DNA from: Actinoplanes auranticolor
GTDB lineage: Bacteria; Actinomycetota; Actinomycetes; Mycobacteriales; Micromonosporaceae
Length of the DNA stretch: 64,000 bases
Direction: 5' to 3'
NCBI RefSeq assembly: GCF_018332655.1
Contig: NZ_BOQL01000026.1
Coordinates: forward strand, 62,001 to 126,000
Part shown: positions 9,095 to 17,474 of the stretch, piece after piece
Numbering within the stretch: position 1 is the stretch's first letter
Layout of the letters: every line of letters starts with the position of its first letter
Translations under genes and position numbers: made by a program
The notes under the pieces: generated by a model
Database searches by the model: none
What the model was told of the DNA's origin: nothing
The model's input: the letters and a program-made list of their open reading frames with translations, nothing else

Positions 9095-9339
9095 GCGCCG
9101 AGGTCCGCCGCTCGGGGTGGCGTGGTCCGGACCGGGATGTCGAGGTCGACTCCGCCGAGTTGGGCGAAGCGCTCGGTAAGCGCGCCGAAGAGGTCGGCTT
9201 GTGAGCGTTCCTCCTCGGTGGCAGCTGCGGTGAGAATCAGGCGGATCTCAGCCTCCATGGAACGACCATGCCGGGCCGCCCTGAGACGCAGCTTCTCTTT
9301 GACTGAGTCGTCCAGATCTCGGATGCTGAGCGCCGCCAT
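9091..9339 (-). CDS. vapB: VapB/FitA-type antitoxin
   Basis: An 82-residue protein beginning MAALSIRDLDDSVKEKLRLR, the FitA-like ribbon-helix-helix pattern, with a C-terminal toxin-binding tail. It would bind its own operator as a dimer and neutralise a PIN-domain ribonuclease. The ATG at 9339 has AGGAGAT upstream; a longer frame to 9420 lacks such a site. Its cognate toxin gene, directly downstream and coupled by ATGA, is reduced to the first 47 codons, so the antitoxin is effectively orphaned here. Confidence 0.82.
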   Translation of the reverse strand: MAALSIRDLDDSVKEKLRLRAARHGRSMEAEIRLILTAAATEEERSQADLFGALTERFAQLGGVDLDIPVRTTPPRAADLGA

Positions 9340-9484
9340 CGCCTCATCTCCTTGTTGCTCCGGAACGCTGGCAATGCCCGCACGCGGGGCCGCGGCGATC
9401 GGAATTTCGATCTTGCCCACGGATGCCCTGTCCCGCTACCGTGCACCGGCTTCGACACATCTCAGACAGGGAGACATAACCAGA

Positions 9485-9718
9485 ATGACTGCTACTCAGA
9501 CCGCCACCGGCACGGGCTCGAAGTCCTGGGTCGTCGCGCTCGTGCTCAGCTTCTTCGTGGGCGTGCTCGGCATCCACCGCTTCTACGTCGGCAAGATCGG
9601 CACGGGCGTCCTCATGCTGATCACCTTCGGTGGGTTCGGTCTCTGGGCGCTGATCGACTTCATCATGATCGCGGTCGGGAAGTTCACCGACAAGCAGGGG
9701 CTCGCGCTCGCGCGCTGA
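9485..9718 (+). CDS. TM2 domain membrane protein
   Basis: A 77-residue protein with two hydrophobic helices (about 14-32 and 39-62) and the TM2 hallmark LGIHRFYVGKIGTGVL followed by GLWALIDFIMI. The N-terminal 12 residues are polar and rich in threonine. GGGAG lies upstream of the ATG. TM2 proteins are widespread small inner-membrane proteins with no settled biochemical role. It is divergent from the antitoxin gene and is followed by a hairpin. Confidence 0.9.
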   Translation: MTATQTATGTGSKSWVVALVLSFFVGVLGIHRFYVGKIGTGVLMLITFGGFGLWALIDFIMIAVGKFTDKQGLALAR

Positions 9719-9736
9719 CCCGCATCCCGCCGATGA

Positions 9737-9775
9737 CCGGCCGTGCCCCCGCGACAGAAGCGGCGGCGCGGCCGG
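9737..9775 (+). terminator. Hairpin after the TM2 gene
   Basis: An inverted repeat with CCGGCCGTGCC at 9737-9747 and GGCGCGGCCGG at 9765-9775, 10 of 11 pairs matching, 19 bases past the TM2 stop. It also precedes the end of the minus-strand gene at 9787, so it may act in both directions. Confidence 0.5.
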
Positions 9776-9786
9776 CATTGTTCGGC

Positions 9787-10553
9787 TCAGGCGATCAATG
9801 TCCGCAAGTGGGCGAGATCCCGCGCGACGGCGGCCACCGGGTCGGCGGTCGGGTAGTGGGCGTGCAGCGACAGCGGCCCGGCATAGCCGCGCTCGCGCAG
9901 GATGCGCAGCGTCGCGGCCAGTCGACGACGCCACCGCCGTCGGCCAGCGGCTGCCAGGCGAGGCCGGCGTCGCGCCAGGCTGCGTTCTTCACGCCCACGC
10001 AGGCGACCCGGTCGCCGAGCAGGTCCAGGCTCATCGGCAGGTGCTCACTGCCTTCCATCGCCTGGTTGCCGGGGTCGAGGTAGACGGCCAGCTCCTCGGT
10101 CAGGCGCAGCGCGTGCGCGGCCGACGGGTGGATCGTCCCGTGGTGCAGCTGCAGGGCCAGCCGTACGCCGTGCCGGCGGCCCAGCCCCGCGAGCCCGGCC
10201 AGATCCCGCCGGGCCGTGTCGAGGATGCGCTGGTAGCCCGTTGCGGCGTCGTACCGCCACCAGCCGAGGCGGACCAGCGGCACGCCCAGCTCGGCGCAGA
10301 TGCCGAAGATCGTGTCGGCGGTGTCGTCCGCCCGGACCAGATCGGTGGTGACCACGCCGAGCTGCAGGCCGTGCCGGGTGAGCTCCGCGGCGACGTCCCG
10401 CAGCCGGCCGGGATCCCGCGGCGTCACGGTCTGGCCGTCGCGCACGACGAGCTCGGCCCCGTCGGCGTCGAGCGCGGCCAGGGTCGCGGCGAGCCGGCCG
10501 GGCGGGGGAGCGCCGAACGGCTTCGTCATGACAAGGATGCGGATGTCCGCCAT
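9787..10553 (-). pseudogene. Sugar phosphate isomerase/epimerase (TIM barrel), single frameshift near the 3' end
   Basis: The frame starting MADIRILVMTKPFG reads as a xylose-isomerase-like TIM-barrel epimerase: VRLGWWRYD, LQLHHGTIHPS, AVYLDPGNQA and VGVKNAAW include the expected metal-site strands. It is normal up to VVDWP near 9920, then turns into arginine- and cysteine-rich text. Reading on one base out restores ATLRILRERGYAGPLSLHAH and a stop at 9787. One base thus appears to be missing within 9913-9919. The missing part holds the last beta strands, so the product would be impaired. It may be a true mutation or a sequencing error in a GC run. Confidence 0.7.
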
Positions 10554-10675
10554 AGATGAGGACGACTCTACCGCGGACTGTCCGGGGGCGGCGGGCGTCG
10601 AGACACTTCGATAGGTTCGGGCTGACCACTCCACGCAGGACCGTGATCCGGTCCGCGACGGAAGGAAGTTCGACC

Positions 10676-12166
10676 GTGCGACGACTGCTGGTGGCAACGC
10701 TCGCCACCGCACTGACCTTGGCCGGTGGCGCGCTCCCGGCCCAGGCCGCACCCACTCCCGGCGGGGCCGGGCTGGGCGACGACTACTTCCCGGACTACGG
10801 CAACAGCGGCTACGACGTCTCGCACTACGACGTCCGGCTGCGCTACTACCCCGGCGAGGACCGCCTCACCGGCACCACCACGATCCTGGCCGCGGCGACG
10901 CAGGATCTCAGCTCCTTCCACCTCGACTTCGTGCTCGACGTGGCCTCCGTGAAGGTCAACAACCGGCCCGCCACGTTCACCCGCGAGGGCGACCACGAGC
11001 TGGTCGTCACGCCGCCGCGGGCGGTCACCCAGGGCCAGACGATGACCGTCGTGGTGCAGTATTCCGGCGTGCCGTCCAACAAGGTCGCGGCCGGCTACAC
11101 CGCCTGGACGCGCACCGCCGACGGTGCCCTGGCGGTCGGCCAGCCCGAGATCGCCTGGTGGTGGTTCCCGAGCAACGACCACCCGAGCGACAAGGCCACC
11201 TTCGACGTCTCCGTGGCCGTGCCCGACGGCGTCGAGGTGCTCAGCAACGGCGTCATGCCGCGCAACCCCACCCAGGACATCCTGGGCTGGAAGCGGTGGA
11301 GCTGGCGCTCGCTGCACCCGCAGGCCACCTACCTGGCGTTCCTGGCCATCGGGCAGTACGAGATCACCCGGGACACCACGGCCGGCGGCCAGCAGGTGAT
11401 CAACGCCTACTCGGAGCTGCTGCCGCAGGACTTCGAGGACGCGGCCAAGGCCAGCGTCGAGCGCACGGCCGAGGTCGTCGACTGGGGGAGCAGCATCTTC
11501 GGGCCGTACCCGTTCGAGGCGCAGGGCGGCGTCGTGGGGCCGCCGGGCGCGCTCGGCTTCGCCCTGGAGACCCAGACCCGGTCGGTGTACTCGTCCGGCT
11601 TCTTCCGCAGCGGCGCCAACATGTCGGTGGTCGTGCACGAGAACGCCCACCAGTGGTTCGGCGACAGCGTGTCGGTCGAGCGGTGGAAGGAGATCTGGCT
11701 CAACGAGGGCTTCGCCAGCTACGCCGAGTGGCTGTGGTCCGAGGAGCAGGGGGAGGGCACGACCCAGGAGATCTTCGACTACCTGTACGCCACCCAGCCC
11801 GCCGACTTCTGGACCATCGCACCCGGTGACCCCGGCGCGGCCGAGATCTTCAGCGGCGCGGTGTACGACCGGGGCGCCATGACGCTGCACCAGCTGCGCC
11901 TGGCCATCGGTGACGACGACTTCTTCGAGCTGCTGCGCACCTGGGCGGCCGAACACAAGGACGGCGACGCCAACACCGCCGAGTTCATCGCGCTGGCCGA
12001 GAAGGTCTCCGGCCAGCAGCTCGACGAGCTGTTCCAGGACTGGCTCTACACGCCGTCCAAGCCGGCCGTCGAGGGTGTCTCCGCGCTGGCCCGCAAGGCC
12101 GCGCCGAAGGCCCCGAAGTCGTGGGCGAAGATCCAGCAGAACCACGAGATGCTGCACGCACACTGA
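10676..12166 (+). CDS. Secreted M1 family metallopeptidase
   Basis: A zinc aminopeptidase-like enzyme of 496 residues. A signal peptide (about 1-24, ending PAQA) directs export. The N-terminal saddle domain precedes the catalytic gluzincin domain, in which HENAH (321-325) and Glu344 in LNEGF supply the zinc ligands with the M1 spacing. The protein is shorter than full aminopeptidase N and ends soon after the catalytic domain. The GTG at 10676 is chosen because GGAAGGAAG lies just upstream and the signal peptide starts there. A strong hairpin follows the stop. It probably trims peptides outside the cell. Confidence 0.92.
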   Translation: MRRLLVATLATALTLAGGALPAQAAPTPGGAGLGDDYFPDYGNSGYDVSHYDVRLRYYPGEDRLTGTTTILAAATQDLSSFHLDFVLDVASVKVNNRPATFTREGDHELVVTPPRAVTQGQTMTVVVQYSGVPSNKVAAGYTAWTRTADGALAVGQPEIAWWWFPSNDHPSDKATFDVSVAVPDGVEVLSNGVMPRNPTQDILGWKRWSWRSLHPQATYLAFLAIGQYEITRDTTAGGQQVINAYSELLPQDFEDAAKASVERTAEVVDWGSSIFGPYPFEAQGGVVGPPGALGFALETQTRSVYSSGFFRSGANMSVVVHENAHQWFGDSVSVERWKEIWLNEGFASYAEWLWSEEQGEGTTQEIFDYLYATQPADFWTIAPGDPGAAEIFSGAVYDRGAMTLHQLRLAIGDDDFFELLRTWAAEHKDGDANTAEFIALAEKVSGQQLDELFQDWLYTPSKPAVEGVSALARKAAPKAPKSWAKIQQNHEMLHAH

Positions 12167-12175
12167 TCCGTCCCG

Positions 12176-12209
12176 CTGAGGGCCCGGCCGGAGACGGCCG
12201 GGTCCTCAG
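12176..12209. terminator. Convergent hairpin terminator
   Basis: Arms at 12176-12190 and 12195-12209 pair at 14 of 15 positions around a four-base loop. It begins nine bases after the peptidase stop and overlaps the stop of the minus-strand DUF2786 gene, so it can serve both convergent genes. Confidence 0.7.
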
Positions 12210-13357
12210 TGCAGTTTCGCCTCGTCGGCCGCCTCGCGACCCGACTCCCAGCCCTCCAGGCTGGCCACCCGGAAGCCGCGCCCGCGTGTGGTGCTCGGGA
12301 ACGAACGGTCCCGGGCCTCGCGCACCTGCACGTCGCGCGAGGCCAGCACGGGCAGCAGCGCCGCGGGATCGGCGGCCTGGTCCAGGGCGGCCCGGCTGGC
12401 CTCGGCGAGCCGTTCGCCGATCCGCACCGCGTAGCCGACCAGGAACGACTGCCGGAAGTTCTTGAGCCGCGACCGGCCCGCCTTGCCCCGCGGCTCGGTA
12501 CGCGCCATGGCCCGGTGCGCCTGCACCAGCAGCGAGGTGTGCAGCAGGTCCACCGCGTCGATGTCGGCGTCGAAGCCGAAGACGGTGGCGAAGCCGAACT
12601 CGGGGGACCAGACGACGTGGCAGCGGTTGGCCCGGGCCACGGAGTTCAGCAGCGACGCCTTCTCGCTCTCGTACGGGTGGTCCACCCCGATCCGCCGGGC
12701 GTACGGGACCACGGCGGTCCCGCCCCCGGCCGCCAGCAGCGCCTCGTCGATGCTGTGCCGTGAGATCAGTTCCTGCGCCTTGGCGCTGTACGCCTCGGCC
12801 TCCGCCGGGAACGTCGTCGCCTCGGCCTTGGCCAGCAACGCCCGGACCCGTTCCAGCTTGGCGTCGTTGCCGGGCTCCCGCCGCACCGGCGCGGCCTGCC
12901 CGGGCGGCGGCACGAGCACCTCGATCGGCGGCAGCCCGTTGAGCAACGTCACCAGGCTCAGCATCGCGTCGATCAGGGTGACCCGGTCGACCCGGCGGTG
13001 GGTGGTGACCTGCCGCAGGTAGCCGGCGTCGTCGCCCCACCACGGGCGGGCGTCCAGCTCGGCGGCCTGGGCCCGCCAGCGCTCGTCGACCGTCTTGGGG
13101 CGGAAGCTGCGCAGGTACGCGGCGACGGAGTCGACGATCAGCAGCGGCTGCACCCCGGTGCCGCGGCGGGTGACCAGGCGGTGCAGCTCGGCCGGCTGCC
13201 AGCCACCGCGCCAGAGCCGCGCGGTGGCGTCGAACACCGCCGTTGCCAGCGCCGGGTCCACCTCGGCGGCCGGCGCGACGGTGAGCGCGTCGAGGCCGTC
13301 CTCGTAGCCCGTCCGCCCGCCGACGATCGCGCCGATCGTCTCCCGCACCGTTTCCAC
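12206..13357 (-). CDS. DUF2786 domain protein
   Basis: A 383-residue cytoplasmic protein. The central part (about 170-215) is the DUF2786 motif: KLERVRALLAKAEATTFPAE followed by EAYSAKAQELISRHSID. The C-terminal half carries a conserved stretch including VARANRCHVVWSP and NFRQSFLVGYAVRIGERL. No catalytic motif is evident. The GTG at 13357 is a choice among two nearby GTG codons (13357, 13348); neither has a strong ribosome site. It is divergent from the LysE gene with about 90 bases between them. Function unknown. Confidence 0.75.
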   Translation of the reverse strand: METVRETIGAIVGGRTGYEDGLDALTVAPAAEVDPALATAVFDATARLWRGGWQPAELHRLVTRRGTGVQPLLIVDSVAAYLRSFRPKTVDERWRAQAAELDARPWWGDDAGYLRQVTTHRRVDRVTLIDAMLSLVTLLNGLPPIEVLVPPPGQAAPVRREPGNDAKLERVRALLAKAEATTFPAEAEAYSAKAQELISRHSIDEALLAAGGGTAVVPYARRIGVDHPYESEKASLLNSVARANRCHVVWSPEFGFATVFGFDADIDAVDLLHTSLLVQAHRAMARTEPRGKAGRSRLKNFRQSFLVGYAVRIGERLAEASRAALDQAADPAALLPVLASRDVQVREARDRSFPSTTRGRGFRVASLEGWESGREAADEAKLH

Positions 13358-13447
13358 GCGGCCATGATGCCTGGTCGGGCCAGCAGCCCTCGCACAGCGT
13401 GGCCGCCGGGCGGCGCACGTCACCCCGGTGGCCGTACCGTGGGCGGC

Positions 13448-14068
13448 ATGACGACGGCTGCTCAGCTGATGGCGTTCTGCGGTGTGGTGGGTCTGGGCGC
13501 GATGTCGCCCGGCCCCGACCTGGCGGTGGTCGTGCGCCGCTCGGCAGTGCGCGGGCGGGCGGAAGGGATGGCCGCGGCCACGGGCGTGGCCACCGGCGTC
13601 TTCCTCTGGGCGGTCGCGGCGGCCGCGGGGGTGGCCGCGCTGGTCGCTACGGTCCCGGTGGTGCTGACGACGATCCGGTACGTGGGTGCGGCGTACCTGG
13701 CGTACCTGGGGATCCGGGCTCTGCTGGCGGCGATCCGCCCTCCGGAGACCGGTCCGGGCGCCGTGCCGGGGTCGACCGGCGGGGCGTTCCGGGACGGGCT
13801 GCTCTGCAATGCCCTCAATCCCAAGGCGGCGGTGTTCTTCCTGGCGTTGCTGCCGCAGTTCCTGCCCGCGCATCCCGGCACCCTGGAGACGCTCACCCTC
13901 TCGCTGCTCGCCGTCGCGGTCACCCTGCTGTGGTTCTACACGGTGGCGAACCTGGTGGCCGTGTTCCGGCGGGTGTTCGACCGGTCCGGGGTGCGGCGGG
14001 CTTTGGACGGGCTGAGCGGTGCGGCGCTGCTCGGCCTGGGCGCCCGGCTGGCCTTCGTCCGGTCGTGA
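13448..14068 (+). CDS. LysE/RhtB family amino-acid exporter
   Basis: An inner-membrane efflux protein of 206 residues with about six hydrophobic helices. The family signature near the N-terminus reads GLGAMSPGPDLAVVVRRS and the second conserved stretch is LLCNALNPKAAVFFLALLPQF. Relatives export lysine, homoserine, threonine or similar solutes down the proton gradient; the substrate cannot be assigned from sequence. It stands alone, divergent from the DUF2786 gene and convergent with the PAP2 gene. Confidence 0.9.
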   Translation: MTTAAQLMAFCGVVGLGAMSPGPDLAVVVRRSAVRGRAEGMAAATGVATGVFLWAVAAAAGVAALVATVPVVLTTIRYVGAAYLAYLGIRALLAAIRPPETGPGAVPGSTGGAFRDGLLCNALNPKAAVFFLALLPQFLPAHPGTLETLTLSLLAVAVTLLWFYTVANLVAVFRRVFDRSGVRRALDGLSGAALLGLGARLAFVRS

Positions 14069-14083
14069 CGCCCGGGCCGGCGC

Positions 14084-15019
14084 TCAGGTGCGCGGTGTGC
14101 GGCCGTGCGGTATCGGGCCGCGGGGTCCGGGGCCGCGCCGGGCCGGGCCGGGCCGGGTGGCGCGGGGCCGGGTGGGACTGCGCCGGATGGGGCCGTGTGA
14201 TGTGAGCTCGCGGACGTGCGGACTGTGGCGCGGTGCGGGAATGAGCGGTGCGGGACTGGGCGGGGAAAGGCTGGACCGGGCCGGGCCGGGGCGGACGAGG
14301 CCCAGCCCGGTCAGGCGCATCGCGGCGGCCAGCAGAGCGGCGGCGACCGCGGCGTCGATCCAGTAGTGGTTGGCGGTGCCGACCACCACCAGCAGCGTCA
14401 GCACCGGGTGGAGCAGCCACAGCCGGCGCCACCGGCCCCGCGTCAGTCGCAGCAGCGTGCACGCCACCAGCAGGGACCAGCCCACGTGCAGGGACGGCAT
14501 GGCCGCGTACTGGTTGGTGACGCTGTCGGTGGCGGGGGAGCCGTAGACGCTGGGGCCGAAGAGTCGCCCGGTGTCGATCAGCCCTGTGGCGGCCAGCATG
14601 CGGGGCGGAGCCAGCGGGAAGATCAGGTGCACCGCCAGCGCCGTACCGGTGAGCAGGGCCAGGGTGTTGCGGACCGGCCGGTAGTGGCCCGGGCGGCGCA
14701 GGTAGACCCAGAGCAGGAAGGCGATCGTGGCCGGGAAGTGCACGTACGCGTAATAGCTGTTCGCCGCCTCGATCACCGCGCCGGAACGCAGCAGCAGGTG
14801 CTGCAGTCCGGTCTCGCCGGGCAGGCGCAGCAACCGTTCGAGGTCCCAGACCCGGCTCGCGTTGGCCGTCGCCGTGGCGACGTGGCCGTCCGCGGCCAGC
14901 CGGCCCAGGCTGTAGGCGGCCCACAGCGCCGCGATCAGCGCCAGCTCGCGCAGCGGGGCCGGCCGGGTCCGCGGCACGGCCACGGGCGCCGGAGCCGGAC
15001 GGTCGTCGGCGAGCGTCAT
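14084..15019 (-). CDS. PAP2-superfamily phosphatase/transferase with low-complexity tail
   Basis: A polytopic membrane protein of 311 residues. Helices span about 25-230, with the conserved MPSLHVGWSLL and the later GTANHYWIDAAVA that match the second and third PAP2 motifs; the layout resembles actinobacterial inositol-phosphoceramide-synthase-like members. The ATG has GAGGTGA upstream. The last 70 residues are almost only Pro, Arg, Ser and His (for example [18 protein letters not shown]), encoded by GGGCC repeats, and are probably an unstructured extension or read-through into repeat DNA. Substrate unknown; lipid phosphate or phospholipid head-group transfer is likely. Confidence 0.8.
   Translation of the reverse strand: MTLADDRPAPAPVAVPRTRPAPLRELALIAALWAAYSLGRLAADGHVATATANASRVWDLERLLRLPGETGLQHLLLRSGAVIEAANSYYAYVHFPATIAFLLWVYLRRPGHYRPVRNTLALLTGTALAVHLIFPLAPPRMLAATGLIDTGRLFGPSVYGSPATDSVTNQYAAMPSLHVGWSLLVACTLLRLTRGRWRRLWLLHPVLTLLVVVGTANHYWIDAAVAAALLAAAMRLTGLGLVRPGPARSSLSPPSPAPLIPAPRHSPHVRELTSHGPIRRSPTRPRATRPGPARRGPGPRGPIPHGRTPRT
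14130..14300. repeat. GGGCC-rich low-complexity DNA
   Basis: Near-pure G and C with short tandem GGGCC units (for example 14138-14158 and 14277-14294). It encodes the proline/arginine tail of the PAP2 gene on the minus strand. The units are short and imperfect, typical of slippage in very high-GC genomes. Confidence 0.6.
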
Positions 15020-15048
15020 CGCGGGGTCACCTCTGTTCCCGGGGTGAG

Positions 15049-15076
15049 GGCCCGGACCGCCGGGGCGGTCCGGGCC
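15049..15076 (-). terminator. Hairpin between the MMPL and PAP2 genes
   Basis: A perfect 13-bp inverted repeat, GGCCCGGACCGCC at 15049-15061 and GGCGGTCCGGGCC at 15064-15076, with a two-base loop, five bases past the MMPL stop. It separates that gene from the PAP2 gene, which starts at 15019. Confidence 0.75.
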
Positions 15077-15080
15077 ACTC

Positions 15081-17282
15081 TCATCGGCCGGCGGTGACCA
15101 GATCCGAGCCGGTGTGTTCCGGCTCGCTCTGCTCCTCCGGCGGGACGCGCAGCTTCTCGCCCTCGACGTCGATGTCCGGCAGCACCCGGTCCAGCCAGCG
15201 CGGCAGCCACCAGGCCCGGCGCCCGAGCAGCGTCATCACCGCCGGCACGATGGTCATCCGGACCACGAACGCGTCGAACAGGATCGCCGCCGCCAGCGCG
15301 AAGCCGATGGACTTGATGAACGACTCGGGCGAGAGGATGAAGCCGGCGAAGACGCTGACCATGATGATCGCCGCCGCCGTCACCACCCGGGCCCCGTGCG
15401 CAAAGCCGTTGACCACCGCCTCGGTCGGCGGCGTGCCGTGCACGTGCTCCTCGCGCATCCGGCTGACCAGGAAGACCTCGTAGTCCATGGCCAGGCCGAA
15501 GACGATGCCGATCAGGAAGATCGGCAGCATGGGCATGATCGGGCCGGCCTGGTCGATGCCGAACAGCCCGTCGAGCCAGCCCCACTGGAAGACGGCCACG
15601 ACGGCGCCGAAGGTCGCGATCACCGAGAGCAGGAAGCCGCCGATCGCCTTGATCGGCACCAGGATCGACCGGAACAGCAGCGTCAGCAGCAGGAACGCCA
15701 GCGCCACGATCACCGCCAGGTACGGCACCAGCGCGTTGCCCATCTTGTCGGACATGTCGATGTCGACCGCCGTGGTGCCGGTGACCGACAGGTCCGCGCC
15801 GGTGCGCTCGCGCAGGCCGTCGTTCTGGTCGCGGATCGCGTGGACCAGCGCCTCGGTCTCCGTGCTGTCCGGTGCGGTAGCCGGGATGACCTGCAGGATC
15901 GCGGTGTCACCGGCCGGGTTGAGGGTGGGCGGGCTGACCGTGACGACCCCGGCCAGGCCCTTGATCGTCCCGGCCGCGGTGGCGGCGGCGTTCTGCGGGT
16001 CCGGGCTCGACGCGGCGTCGACCACCACGGTCAGCGGGCCGTTGAAGCCCGGCCCGAAGCCGTCGGTCAGCATGTCGTACGCCTTGCGCTGGGTGGTCTC
16101 GGCGCCGGCCATGTTGTCCCCGGGCAGGCCCAGGCGCAGGTCCAGGGCCGGGATCGCGAGCACCAGCAGGCCCAGCACGGCGGCGACCAGGACGGCCACC
16201 GGGCGGCGGGTGACGAACGTGGCCCAGCGCAGCCCGGCCGACGGTTTGGCCGCGCCGGCCTCCGGGTCGCGGCCCCGGCGGCCCATGACGCGCTTGCCGG
16301 CGAAGCCGAGCAGGGCGGGCAGCAGGGTCAGGGCGATGAGCACCGCGACGACGACGGCGAAGGCGGCCGCCAGTCCCATCTCGGTCAGGACGGGGATGTT
16401 GACCACGGTCAGCGCGGCCAGGGCGATGAATACGGTCAGCCCGGCGAAGGTGACCGCGGAACCGGCCGTGCCGACCGCGCGGGCGACCGCCTCCTCGGCA
16501 CGGCGCCCGATGGTGATCTCGTGGCGGTAGCGGGAGACGATGAACAGCGCGTAGTCGATGGCCACGGCGATGCCGAGCATCAGTGCCAGCGTGGAGGTGT
16601 TGCTGCCCAGGTCGACGAAGCCGGAGACGATCTGGATGCCGAGCACGGCGGCGGCGACGCCGAGGATGGCCGTCAGCAGCGGCAGCCCCGCGGCGACCAG
16701 GGAACCGAAGGTGATGACCAGGACCACCGCGGCGACCAGGATGCCGAGGATCTCGGAGTTGCCCGGGCCGCCCTGCTCCTGGACCGCGTCACCGCCGGCC
16801 TCCACGGCCAGGCCGGCATCGCGGCCCGCCTCGGTGGCCTCGGTGAGCGCCTCGCGGTCGGCGTCGGTCAGCGCGGTGGCGGCGACCTTGTACGTCACCT
16901 GCGCGTACGCGACCGTGCCGGCCTGGTTGACGGTGCCCTGCAACGGGTCGGAGACCGCGGCGACCTGCCCGCCGGTCTTGAGCCGGGCGACGGTCTCGGC
17001 GACGGCCGCGCGGTTGCGCTCGTCGGTGAGCTTCTCACCGGCGGGGGCCGCGAACACCACCCGGGCCTGGGCGCCGTCCGCACCGGCGCCGGGGAAGCGC
17101 TGACCGAGCAGGTCCATCGCCTCCTGGGCCTCGGTGCCCGGGATCTTGAACTCGTCGGAGGTGGGTCCCGACAACGTGGCCGCGCCCACGCCGAGTAACG
17201 CCAGCGCGGCCAGCCAGAGCGCGAGGATCAGTCTGCGCCGGCGGAAACTGAACCGGCCCAGCCGGTAGAGGTAGGTGGCCAT
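15081..17282 (-). CDS. MMPL family (RND-type) transporter
   Basis: A 733-residue membrane transporter of the actinobacterial MMPL type, exporting lipids or hydrophobic compounds using the proton gradient. One helix at about 17-37 is followed by an extracytoplasmic loop. Then comes a five-helix block holding IAVAIDYALFIVSRYRHE, a second loop, and a second helix block holding VFGLAMDYEVFLVSRMREEH. The two Asp-Tyr pairs match the proton-relay sites of the family. Length and duplicated halves are normal. A divergent two-component system starts 192 bases away and is its probable regulator; that link is inferred. Confidence 0.92.
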   Translation of the reverse strand: MATYLYRLGRFSFRRRRLILALWLAALALLGVGAATLSGPTSDEFKIPGTEAQEAMDLLGQRFPGAGADGAQARVVFAAPAGEKLTDERNRAAVAETVARLKTGGQVAAVSDPLQGTVNQAGTVAYAQVTYKVAATALTDADREALTEATEAGRDAGLAVEAGGDAVQEQGGPGNSEILGILVAAVVLVITFGSLVAAGLPLLTAILGVAAAVLGIQIVSGFVDLGSNTSTLALMLGIAVAIDYALFIVSRYRHEITIGRRAEEAVARAVGTAGSAVTFAGLTVFIALAALTVVNIPVLTEMGLAAAFAVVVAVLIALTLLPALLGFAGKRVMGRRGRDPEAGAAKPSAGLRWATFVTRRPVAVLVAAVLGLLVLAIPALDLRLGLPGDNMAGAETTQRKAYDMLTDGFGPGFNGPLTVVVDAASSPDPQNAAATAAGTIKGLAGVVTVSPPTLNPAGDTAILQVIPATAPDSTETEALVHAIRDQNDGLRERTGADLSVTGTTAVDIDMSDKMGNALVPYLAVIVALAFLLLTLLFRSILVPIKAIGGFLLSVIATFGAVVAVFQWGWLDGLFGIDQAGPIMPMLPIFLIGIVFGLAMDYEVFLVSRMREEHVHGTPPTEAVVNGFAHGARVVTAAAIIMVSVFAGFILSPESFIKSIGFALAAAILFDAFVVRMTIVPAVMTLLGRRAWWLPRWLDRVLPDIDVEGEKLRVPPEEQSEPEHTGSDLVTAGR

Positions 17283-17474
17283 CGGTACTCCCGTGATCGC
17301 GTCGTCAGGTGACCCCTGAAACGATCAATGAATCCCGGTTCCGGCGCGTCGTCCCCGTGCAGGCACCGCATACCATCGGCGTGGTATTTCCGACCGGCAC
17401 CGGCTACTGCGACGAGACGACGACCCGGTCCCGCCCGCCCGCGTACGGTCAGCGTGATGGAGGAGACCGGCGTG

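Noticed and set aside
15114-17198. Very long open frame antisense to the MMPL transporter
   Set aside because: Its composition is almost only Arg, Gly, Asp, Gln and His, as expected from codon bias of a high-GC gene read backwards; it has no domain or ribosome site.
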